From: Synanceia verrucosa
Taxonomy: Eukaryota > Chordata > Actinopteri > Perciformes > Synanceiidae
Direction of reading: 5' to 3'
DNA length: 64,000 nucleotides
NCBI GenBank assembly: GCA_029721515.1
Contig: CM056563.1
Span: 18,791,954 to 18,855,953 of the forward strand
The first letter of the stretch is position 1. Every line of letters starts with the position of its first letter. The notes below the pieces were generated by a model. The model worked only from the letters and a program-made list of their open reading frames with translations. It searched no databases and was not told the DNA's origin. Positions 13,577-25,000 of the stretch are shown one piece after another. A program made the position numbers and the translations under genes.

Positions 13577-13735
13577 GGATCCAGCCCCGCGATGGAAACT
13601 CCGGGGATGATCTCACACCCTACGAGCAAACGCTGCTGGCATGAGACAAGCTGGAAAGTGAAAGTAAAATTGTATTTTGGAGGATGGTTACAGAGCCAGA
13701 CCAGAGCAGACGAACGACGCCACCACTACAGCAAG
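13577..13735 (+). other. Possible 5' untranslated exon of the membrane-protein gene
   Basis: A TTTTGCAG acceptor-like sequence precedes 13577 and an AAG/GTAGGC donor-like sequence follows 13735. The 159-bp stretch between is GC-richer than its surroundings and lies upstream of the first coding exon at 15999. A frame open across it does not continue into the signal-peptide frame, so it would be untranslated. No RNA evidence is available, so this is only a candidate. Confidence 0.25.
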
Positions 13736-13756
13736 GTAGGCTCAAAGACACACACA

Positions 13757-13759
<3 letters not shown>

Positions 13760-13790
<31 letters not shown>
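13760..13790. repeat. (TTA)n microsatellite
   Basis: About ten uninterrupted TTA units, just downstream of the possible untranslated exon at 13577-13735. Confidence 0.9.
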
Positions 13791-14259
13791 CATTATGTAC
13801 TTTATTTTATTCTGGGCTGTTATTGTTCCTCCAACGATCCAGGAACCTGTTGGTCTAAGAAGTGAAGGCGCGTATTTTATTTGCATAATTGTTCATGTTT
13901 AATGAGGCATCACTGTTATAGTAAATGATTGTTTTTAGTGTTAGACTACATGTGCCCATGTGTCACAACAAATATAATAGCTAGATATTCAGACCCAGGA
14001 GCGCAGTAAACACCCAGAAACATGGCTGGGTGATGGAGGTTCAGTCTGGTCCCTGTAGACACGCAGCAGGGACTCAGTCTGTGGTCAGAATCAGATCCAG
14101 ACCTGAGGCCAAATCTGGTGTCTTGAAATTATTGAAATTGTTGAACTTTTAATGTTGAATGTTTGTGTCACAGCTCGCCTTTGTCTGTTTGACTGACAAT
14201 CAAAAAAATGTGCTTGTGAAATTATTTTAGTGGGACATACAGTATATAAAAACATATGC

Positions 14260-14278
14260 TTGTGTGTGTGTGTGTGTG

Positions 14279-14322
<44 letters not shown>
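14260..14322. repeat. (TG)n(TA)n(CA)n palindromic microsatellite
   Basis: About 20 bases of TG, 11 of TA, then 31 of CA. The two arms are reverse complements, so the tract can fold on itself. Confidence 0.9.
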
Positions 14323-14323
<1 letters not shown>

Positions 14324-14551
14324 CTCTGGAAAAAACACTGCAGAATGATTACTTTTGCTCGTTTTATTATTTATAGGTATAAGTTTGAGTAAAAATGAAC
14401 ATTTTTATTTCGTTCTATAAAGTGCTGACAACATTTCTCTCAAATTTGAAATATAAATATTGCCGTTTAGAGCATTTATTGGTAGAAAATGACAACTGGT
14501 CAAAATAACAAATAAAATGCAGTGTTTTCAGACCTCAAATAACGCAAAGAT
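14323..14551. repeat. Dispersed fish repeat (AGCTCTGGAAAAAA type)
   Basis: It starts CAGCTCTGGAAAAAACACTG and runs through TTTAGAGCATTTATTGG, GACAACTGGTCAAAATAAC and GCAGTGTTTTCAGACCTC. I recognise this as a repeat common in teleost genomes; its superfamily is not clear to me. It directly follows the CA tract and precedes a TA-rich microsatellite. Confidence 0.5.
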
Positions 14552-14620
14552 ATATATATATATGTATATATATATACATATATATATACACATACATACA
14601 TACATATACATATACATATA
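14549..14620. repeat. (TA)n / TACA-rich microsatellite
   Basis: Interrupted TA and CATA units, between the AGCTCTGGAAAAAA repeat and the RTE-tailed repeat. Confidence 0.8.
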
Positions 14621-14898
14621 GTTTGCACGAGTTTGCATGATCTCCCCGTGTCTGCATGGGTTCTCTCCGGGTACTCTGGCTTCCTCCCACCATCCAAAAA
14701 CATGTATGGGGATTAGGTTAATTTAAATTGACCGTAGGTGTGAATTTGAGTGTGAGTGGTTGTCTCTCTCTATGTGTCCTGTGATGAACTGGAGACTTGT
14801 CCAGGGTGTACCCTGCCTTTCACCCTAAGACAGCTGGGATAGACTCCAGCCCCCACACGACCCTATGAGGATAAGTGGTAGAAAATGGATGGATGGGT
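14621..14898 (+). mobile_element. RTE-tailed SINE/LINE 3' fragment, copy 1
   Basis: It contains GTTTGCATGATCTCCCCGTG, CTCTCCGGGTACTCTGGCTT, GTCCAGGGTGTACCCTGCCT and GCTGGGATAGACTCCAGCCC, and ends in ATGGATGGATGGG. This is the very common fish tail attributed to RTE-clade (Rex3/Expander-like) retroposons with GATG-type 3' repeats. The tRNA-like head seen in the copies near 29.1 and 61.3 kb is missing here, so this copy is 5'-truncated. Confidence 0.65.
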
Positions 14899-16026
14899 AT
14901 CATCTCAGTCCGTACAGAGCTTAGGAAAATGGCGTTTTCTTACTCATTACAGCAGAGAAATAAACTAACTTGATTCCCCTTTGGGACTTCAAACTAAATC
15001 ACCTATTGGAACTTGTTCTTGTTTTGTCACTTTTGCACGTAGAGCTAGTTGTTTGTTGATGATGTCTGTCTGTAACTTTGTGTTAGATTTGCAGTGTTTG
15101 TCCTGGATTGTCTCTTAGTGTGTCTGTCTACAAAAAATGATGTATTGTTGTCTGTTGCTTTAGAACAGCGTCACACAGATACTGTTACTTACAAGTCCAT
15201 TTTTAAAAATGATTGTGTCATAGTGACGATGATGATAACGTGGAATGCGTCCTTTACTTCATCCCTGAAAAAATGTTTTCCCTCAGTGCTCCTCAGTGTG
15301 TGTGTGGTTGTTTTTGGCAGTGACTGTATTAAAGGGGAAGAGTGGGTTGCTTAATAATGAACAAGAAGCTGTTAGACGAGTTTGCAGCATTTACGTGACA
15401 ATCAGAAACCAGTGGTCACTGTGAATCTCTTTTTCTGTGGTCTTTTATGTATTAACGGCGTCTTCTGTGGAAATAGACTTTATTCTCACTCTCGCTCACT
15501 TCCTCCTTCTCCTCCAACAAAACGTTTTCACACACAGTCATGAACGACAGTGTTTTAGAGCTGCTGGTAGGTAAATAGAAAAGCTGGGGGTTATATTATA
15601 GAAAGAAAATTTTAGAGTGCAACATTATTGTAGTCATTAATTTCATAATTCATTTATGTTCATAAAAGAACATGAAAGATAATATGTATGTAAGACCTTT
15701 GCCCTTTTACCTATAGGATTTATCTGATAACTGAAATTTTATTTCTTTTTTTTTTATTTACTACACTGTTTTAGGTCGATAAATTTGTCTTAAATTTTAG
15801 AATTTCCATGTTTGTTCTCGCAAATGTATGACTCTATAATGACAGAGATTTTTTTATTTTTTTATTTATAGATTCATTTTTTTTTTTCCCCATGTAGCTC
15901 GCGTCTATATATACATATGCAGAATCTGTCAACAACATAACATTTTGGTACTGGAAGTGCTGTGGTCACTGGATGAAGTTTGTCTTTCTCTTCCACAGTG
16001 TGAGTCTGGATGGTCACTGTGGCAGC

Positions 16027-19000
16027 ATGACATCATGGAGATTCGTGAGCCGCCTGTCTCTCTTAGTAAGCGTCCACCATGCTGCTTTCCTTCAGTACTC
16101 AGCAGCTCGTAGCTCAAACATAGCAGCGCTGGGTACAATTCAAACTCTAACATCATCATGTATATTTGCCTGTTGGGAATTTAACGCTGCTGTTATATTT
16201 CTGACTGCCAGGTGTGTCTGAGCATGATTGACCCGTCACAAGAGGGCTGCTTTGAGAATTTCGAAAGTGAAAACTGGGTAAGTGTTCAGCAATTTTTTGT
16301 ACAATATGAGCGTCTCCATCTTTTTCTCACTTGCAAGTCGTCAAACATGGCAGTGGCCCTGCGAACAGTGACTCTCTAGGTGGCTGTAGTTATAGCAGCA
16401 GTAAATGGAGGATCAAAAAAACACAGGAAACTGCTGTTTGTGTCCTGTGTTGACCTAATTTCCTGTGTGTACAGTGAAGCTCTGGACCATGTATGTGACC
16501 TAGCCTAGTACACAACAATATATAACCCAAACCATCATATTTTCTTAAACATAACCAAGTAGGTTTGTTGCCTAAACCTAACCAAGTTATGTAATGTGAA
16601 CAAATGAGTTTATTTTGAAAATACCGTGTTTGCATGTGCCGGGCAGAAATTGAGACGTCATGGTTTAAAGCATAAGATGACCAAGCTGCTGTATTTGACG
16701 GGTTGGGAGTGAGAATATGTTGCTTTTTTATTGCCATGGCAATCATAATAGTAATATTGTCAAAGATCATGAGCCTTCAAATGTGTTATACGTTCCAATT
16801 TCTTCAGCATGTCTGTGATAATCAGTACCCAGCTAATTTTTTCCTGTCTTCAAAAACTCAAATGATGAGCAAACATTACTCGAAACTACATTGTAGTGTA
16901 AACTACATTGTCGACAGTCACTGGGACAGCCAGTTTTTTAAAACCGAAAGTGGCTCGTACCGGCTTTTTTGGCCATTCTGAGTCATATTTCAAGATCCCA
17001 GTACTGTGACTCTGAAAACACTGAATATTTTATCACGAAAAAAAAGTTTTTACCTTGTTCCATTCTTGTTTTATCAGAGGTAGAGAAGAGGCCAGTTTCA
17101 CCAAAATCACCACTTTTTGTCCAGAACTGTCCGTTTTGCTCTCTAATTACGATCGTCTCCACTTCCTGCTTTGATCTCTGTGGCACATATGAAGCCTTTG
17201 TGTCTGACTACAAATCACAGGAGCCTCGAAATTACTCACAGGCTATGGGTGACCGTGATTAGCGATTAAAAAAAACCCAAAACAAAAACAACACTTTAAT
17301 GGCATAACTTGTCAATGGCACTCAAAGAGTTAGAGAAGAGGCCAGTTTCACCAAAATCACCACTTTTTGTCCAGCTCTGTGACATATACTGTCTTTTTAT
17401 GCTCCAACTACAAATCACAGAAGCCCCAACATTACTCACAGGCTGTGAGAGACCACAGTCGGCGACAACGTCGCCAACAAACCACTATGACATTATATAT
17501 ACATCAATGACATTCAGTGAATGATAGTTTACTATGGAACATACTGTAGGAATAAGACACAGACAATACTTACTTGGTACTGTTTCTGTGGCATTTTAAT
17601 GTGAGAGGAATTCCAAAAATGATTATGTTAAACTAGCCTGACCGCAGCACTCCGTAATCTTCCGCTCAGTTTTCATTTCCCTGCATGTTACGTTTGGGTT
17701 TGATCACCTTGGACTTGATTTCTCAGGATGATTTCCATCCTGGTCAATCAGTGAATGGTGGGGGACGGGGGGAGGGGGGTGTTAACGATGATGTCGAATG
17801 TGCAGCATTTGCGTTGTAGTCTAGCTGGTTGTAGTTTGGCAATGATGGTGGAGACAGAAGTGAATGAAGCCCTTCAATCCATTTGGTTTGGCTCCCAAAT
17901 ATTCAACAACTGAAGTCGGAGCAAGAGGAATGTTTAACCAGTTTTATTGCTGGCAAAGATGTTGTGGATTTACTCCCCACGGGGTTCAGGAAAAGTCTTA
18001 TTTTTCAGTTAGCGCCATTAGTGGCGAGGAGTTGGCTAGCCTGAATGCTAGCGGGGCATTACATACATCACGACCAAACGTTAGCGATTGGGTAAAATCA
18101 GATCCAATCATTTCAAACTTCATCAGACTTCACGCCTCCCGTCTGAAATCAGTTCTCAATGGAGGAATGCCAGACCCTCTGTACGATAGAACGAGGAACT
18201 AATAAAATCAAAAATAACTGTTTCTTTCTTCTTTGGTTCCACCTTTAAGACAGAATATCCAACCGACAGTATCACCATCATAAACGCTAAGGACATGAAG
18301 GTAACTGAAAATAAAAATGGTCTTTTACACATAAATGTAAATGTAATTTGTTCAATCAGGATTAGACTGAATATCATTTGATCACGTGTACATCATCGCT
18401 ACGCTGCTAACAGTAAAGCTTGATCATAACAGAAGTGCTCTTCTCCATGCAGGACATGGTGGAATGTACTGCAGAGAGGGAGTGTCAGCAGAGAGAAGGC
18501 AAAGCATGTGACCTGCTATTCAACTGCTTTAACAGAGTGAGTGAACATCGCCAGTGTTTTCTTTAAGATGGTGTCATGTTTGTTGTTGAATGACTGATGC
18601 TCTGTTTCACCTCCAAGCTAATGAATTATTTTATTGGTTGTTTTTTTTTCACCACAGACAGACAGCAAGACGAGTGAGAAGTGCCAAGTGGAAAATTCAT
18701 CCAGTAGCGTCCATTACTATCAGTTCATGTGCTTCGCGGCCATGTCTCTCAACTACAGTCCTCAAGGTAGCCCACGTACAGATACTACTCTAATGACTCT
18801 CATAGTCAGTGCTGGCTGCTTAACTCATGACTGACCCCCTTTATGGATAAACTCCCCTTTGAACTCTACAATAGAAATGGTCCACCACATTTAGAGGATG
18901 GTAAATTCTAAACTGTAGTGACATTTTTGTTAGCCTGGTCTTACCAGACCCTCTGTACGACAGTACAGAGGGTCTTGCATTCCTCTATTGAGAACCGATT

Positions 19001-22000
19001 TCAGACGGGAGGCGTGAACTCTGTTGAAGTTTGAAACAATTGGATCTGATTTTGCCCAATTGCTATGTAACGTGCCGCTAGCGCTCAGGTTAGCCAACTC
19101 CTTCGTGAAGCTAATTGAAAAATAAGGCTTTTCCCAAACTCCATGGGGATTGAATGGCTTCCTTCACTTCCGTCTCCGCCGCCATTGCCAAACTACAACC
19201 AGCTAGACTACAACGCAAATGCTGCGCATTCAACGTCATCGTTAACACCCACCTCTCCCCGTCCACCACCATTTGCTGATTGGCTGTGTTGGAAATCATC
19301 CTGAGAAATCGAGACCAAGGGGAGCAAACCCAGACGTAATCTGTAGGGAAATGATAATTGAGCGGAAGATTACTGGAGAGGTACGGCCAGGCTACATTTT
19401 TGTTGTTTGAAGGAGAATTTTTTTCACAGATAATAGAGAGAGAATGTGTCATTACACTGGGATGTAATGTCCCACTACTCATTTAAAGGCTGTCATGTTA
19501 GAGAGCTAGCAAAATTTGAAAGTGGCATCTCCTCTCAGCCTTCTCTAAGCCACGCCCCCTCCCCCCCCTCTGTCCAAAGCCACGCCCCCTAAAACTGACA
19601 ATAGCATTCAGCAGGGAGAGGAGCGTTGATATGCTACATCACCGCAGTTTTAAAACGTCCTGTTCAAAGCCAATATGTCAACATTATTTTATCACCATTA
19701 TAATGCAGACACTGGAGAGTATGGCTGTGCAATATGGTCAAAATATCCTATAATCTCTTCAATACAAGCAGCACTCACGACCGGCTTACACACACAGAGA
19801 AGCTAGCGTTAGCATTGGGCTAATACGGGCTACAAAAGTAGCTTGGTTAGCAAACATTGCTTATTTCATGAAAATAATAAGTCCTCCCGTAGCTAAATAA
19901 ATAATTACCTGTCCAACAGAAAGAAAGCAGCTTCTGCATCACTTTTCAGTACACCAGAATTGTCCATTATACTCCACACAGACGTTAATGGGCTTAGTGA
20001 ACTTATTTCAGGAAGAAACCATGTCCAAGTAAAAAGAACATGTTAACTGTAGTGTGAATGGAAAGAGGACCGAGGCTGAGTCAGAAAGAGAAATGAACTT
20101 GCCTCACCCTTTAAAACCCCTTTCATACAGGATTTCCTTCCTAAGTGCACGTTGACAGAACTGTTATGCCTTTAAGAAGTCTTTCACAGGACCATCATCT
20201 GCTTTCTTTGTCCTGTCAAACAACAGCAAAGTTGCGTGCTTGTGTCTGCAAGTTATTTACCCGTCAGTTTTTCTTAGTCTTGCAAAAACGAGTGTTGAAA
20301 CCAGAAAATGAAGATAATTTTAAGTCAAATAAATATGGAATTTCCAAGTAGTGAAGTGGCATGTCCTCCAATTTAAAACTGACAATACATCTTCGAGTAT
20401 GGCATTTCATTTGATCTGCTGCTAAAAATATTACTGATTCCATCTTTGTATTTATATTAAAGAGCCTACAAAGCCCATATTGTAATATTTTATGACTGAC
20501 TGACTGCCTTTCTGTAGTTTTTGTTCAGGCAACAACATTGTCACCAACTACAACACTGCCAGAAACAACAGCAACAATAGCAGCATTGCCGTCAACGGCA
20601 CCGACACCAACACCGACACCAACAGTCACACAGACCACAGTTTACGGAGACCATGGTAAGACATGTAAATGACACTTTATATGATTACACGACAGCTACA
20701 TATACAACAGTTAACTTTTTGAGTGCCAGCCATTTTTTAAAATCGAAAGCGTCTCATGCCAGTGTTTTTGCTCGTTTTTCATATTTCACGACCTACAGAA
20801 TATTTTGCACCATGTCTCTGAAAACACTGAATAGCTCAAATGAAAGAAGAGATGCACTATTCCATCATGAAAAAACCTTTGTTTTCACCTTGTTCCGTTC
20901 TTGTTTTATCAGAGGTAGAGTAGAGGACACTTTCACCAAAATCGCCACTTTTTGTACAGAACTGTCCGTTTTGCTCTCTAATTACGATCGTCTCCACTTC
21001 CTGCTTTGATCTCTGTGGCACATATTAAGCCTTTGTGTCTGACTACAAATCACAGGAGCCTCGAAATTACTCACAGGCTGTGGGTGACCGTGATTAGCGA
21101 TTAAAAAAAACCCAAAACAAAAACAACACTTTAATGGCATAACTTGTCAATGGCACTCAAAGAGTTAAATTGCAGGTGATCATATTAATAACTTGACTTG
21201 GGCATAAGTGACACTATGTTTTGGTGAAGAGAGAAGAACGTTTTGCTTAGGGGCGGCAGTGGCTCAGGCGGTAGAGCCAGCCAATGATCGGAAGATTGGT
21301 GGTTCGAATCCCGCTCCTCCCGGCCATCTGTCGTTGTTGTGTCCTTGGGCAAGACACTTAACCCTCCTTGCCTCTAGTGACATCGCTGGTGTGTGAAATG
21401 TGTATGAATGCTTCAGTGGTGGTTGGAGAGGCCATAGGTGCGGATTGGCTGCCATGTTTCTGTCAGTTGGCCCCAGGCTTGTAGCTTCATTCACTCCTAA
21501 GTTACATGCTTACCATCACCAAGTGTGAATGAATAATGTATCTAGACTGTAAAGCGACTTTGGGTGTCATGAAAAGCGCTATGTAAGTACGATGCATTAT
21601 TATTAACCTTCACCAACACTCAAAGAGCAAGAACGCAATAGGAGTTAACTCATGGCTAAAACCACCCTGACTCAACCAAAGACATTAAACATTAAAGGAC
21701 TTTACTCTTTAAATGAATTTAAAGTGATAATGCATTCTGAAATGTAAGAATATAGGAAATACACTTGATGAAGTAAAAGACATCCGTCTCGTGGATTATT
21801 TTTTGTCATGTCATTATTTCAGCTGACACCCCCACCAGAAAAACGTTTTAACAAAGACCGATCCGAATCAGAGCAGCAGTAAAGAGGCTGTTCGGTTGAA
21901 TATGTTAGCCTAGTCTGCCTGACTCACTGTTCCTTTATCTGACTGAAGATAGGATCTAAGACGCCGACCACAGCTCTGAAATATTAATAAAGCATATCGA

Positions 22001-25000
22001 TACACGTGGTGCTGAAGTGGCAGTGACTTATTCTCTGAGTATCTGATTTTCTGCATGTTAAAATAAAACTATTGTGTTTTACACTGTAACATTGCACTTG
22101 TGCTGAAAATCTCTTTCGTTTTTCTTCAGGACAACATTCAGGACGGAAAGAAGGTGAATTTTTTCGCTTTATTGAAATATGTGTATTAGTATGTGAGAGG
22201 TGCAGAGAGTTTAATCTGTAAAGTGTCTTCAGACTGCATGAGTTCTCTGACCAACAGACAAAAACCCAAAAATAGAAGGTATTTTCTTAGTTTGCTGCTT
22301 TAGTAAAAGAACAGCCCTGCCCATATTTACATAAGACCTATTTTTACTGCCTCCCTTTATTATTATTTTCTAAGTAAAAAAATGGTTCACATGAATGAAA
22401 GCAGCATCTCTAAGTTACAGCTATATTAATGTGTCTTTTTTTTATTCTTTTCACAGACAAGAGCAAAGGCACAGGTAAGGTTTCTGCAGATTTGGGCTGA
22501 TGGAAATATTTTAGAGAGAAGCTGAAATAATTAGTCAAGTTAAATCACACCAAGGTTTTTTTTTTCAGGGTAATTTTGTTATTTATTATTTGTTTATTAG
22601 TCAGTGCCAATAGGTAAATCAAGTTAATTCCATTTTTTTTGCATTCATTTTTTTTATTTTACGTTTTTTTTACATTATAAAATACAAATATGGACCTGGA
22701 AATGAACATAATAAGATAAGATAAGATCAATTTTTTTAATCTATTAATCCCGAAGTAAACTGTTGTGCACCAGTAGTGCAAAAAGCAATATAGTGCAAAA
22801 AATAGTGGTAATAGTAATAGTAGTAATATTTAAAATAATTATCCCATTTTGCTCACTCAAGATTTAATATTTACTGCAGTGCTCATTCAAATCAATATCA
22901 AATATGGAAATCATTCAAGAAAGTCATTGATTTTTTTGGTTTATGTTTGGTAATGTTAATGGAAGTGCTCTGTGATCTCTTCTGAACCAGACACCTTAAT
23001 GCTGCAGATGTTATTAATGGTGTCTGGGATCCTCAATGTGGTTTTGCCACTGGTTGTTTTCCTGTACATGCGCCACCGGCAGAAGCAGAGCAGGATAAAT
23101 TGGGTGAGTGTGAGCAAATCTGATTTATTTATATACAGTTTTATACAGCTGTATACAGTAGGCAGTGATTAACAGCTGATGGCATTTACGTAACATCTAT
23201 TGGGATTCATTCAGAGTTTACTGCAGCCATCTGCAGCGCTGAAACAGTTTTAAGTGTCATTTCCTTTTCAGAATTTAACCCATGTGTTGAATGGAAACCC
23301 ACCAAGAGACCAGCCAGAGACAGAGTTGAAGGTACTGCTGCAGATGTTTTTCACTTGTAGCCGTGATGTTCTAGTTGATGATTTACAGTGCTGCTCGTCA
23401 TTTGATCATTAATTTTATGTCTCGATCCTGAAATTCGGACTTTTAGATTGGTTCTAAATGCAGGCGGTAGAGGGAATGGTGCGGGTCAAAAATGCACATT
23501 AACCGCAATTAAATGCATGATATGTATTCTTTATCTGCAATTTTTTTAAGCCAGTTTCAGTCTGAACAAGATAGGTTTGGTGACGCCGCCATCACCATTG
23601 CAGTTATCCTCCTTCAGTTAGGATTTCGTCAGTGTTCATCAGGTTTATCCACTGAGTAAAACTGTTAGAATCCCTGAACAAAGCAGTTTCAGTTTGGTAG
23701 AAAAAGGACATCCAGCAGAGCTGCTGCTTGTTTCTCTGGACTCATCCAGACCTCTGCTAATTTAAGATTAAAAATATGTGTAGTAAAAAAAACAAGCAAG
23801 ATCTAAAAGGTAAAAATGTAGCTTGAGTCTGGATAAAACGTCATTGGTTTCTGGCAGCCAACCACGATGCTGACGCTGTGATGGCTGGTTAAATGAACGT
23901 CACGTTGCCTTGATTCGGAGTACGAGTTTTTCTGTGTGAAAGTTGTTAGAAACATTTGGAATAATCTAAAGACAGAACACAACAAGACATATAACACAGG
24001 TCTAGTCGTTTCTAGATAGTTTAATGTGGAAAGGTTAAATATTGCACCTTTACTTATTACCTTCGCAAAGGAGGGTATGTTTTCACCAGGGTTTGTTTAT
24101 TTATTTGTTTGTTGTTTTATGGACGGATTTTGACGAAATTTTCAGGCTTGGTCAGAAGTGGCCTAACTTAAAAGTGATTAATTTTTGGTGGTGATCTGAT
24201 CTGATTCAAGGTCATCAAGGTCAAATGAAAGGTCAAAGTATAGTAATGTATGGGAGATTTTGCATATTTCTGAACACTCCAGGGTGTACAATTTTCAGCC
24301 AATCGTCACCTAATTTGGTAAATAAACTAATATAGAAATCCACAAGGCACCGATTCAGTTTGGTAAAGATCAGTAAAAGGTCAAGGTCACCAAGGTCAAA
24401 TATGCATTTTTAACCATAACTTCATGTAGGAAGGAGCTAGAGCAATGCAACTGGTCTCAAAATATCTGGAAAAGAATTCTCAATTTATTATGTTGGATAT
24501 TCTTATGGTCAAATATTAATATTTTTCCACTATAATTGTGGAAAACTGTGCATGGAGGACACAATCATGGCTCGGAAATCAGTCTACTGGTATTTTGGTC
24601 TTTTTTCAAATTGATAAAATATGAAATAAAGAGAAAATAAATAAGAAGTACATGATATTAATGTGAATACAATGTTAAATGTGGGTTTCAAGGTGCATTA
24701 AAATGTTCATTCTTAGGCATTGTGGGCTTGCAGGAGTATACGCTTTCTCAGAATGCTGCCTTGGCAGAGGTCTGTGTTCTCTGAGTGCTTTCCTAGTTGT
24801 AATTATGCCTTAAACCTTATCAGATTATCATTTTAGCAAAGCTTATATAAACACTGGTTTTATAACACACGTAAAGTCACGCATTGCCGTGCCGCAGCTG
24901 GCAGAGCTTCCTGTTGTGTCTCTATTATGATCACCTCAGCAAGTTGAATTGCACGCCATAAAGAAATCCAAAATCACCGTGGGGAGTTAGTATTGAGTTT

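Noticed and set aside
13577..13735. N-terminal coding exon of the membrane-protein gene
   Set aside because: Its open frame does not join the signal-peptide frame at 16027; retained only as a possible untranslated exon.
16390..16770. 126-codon minus-strand open frame
   Set aside because: Intronic, repeat-like AT-rich sequence (CCTAAACCTAACCAAG phrase) with no protein motif.
21250..21325. Functional tRNA gene
   Set aside because: A and B boxes are present but no full cloverleaf could be drawn and a long SINE-type body follows.
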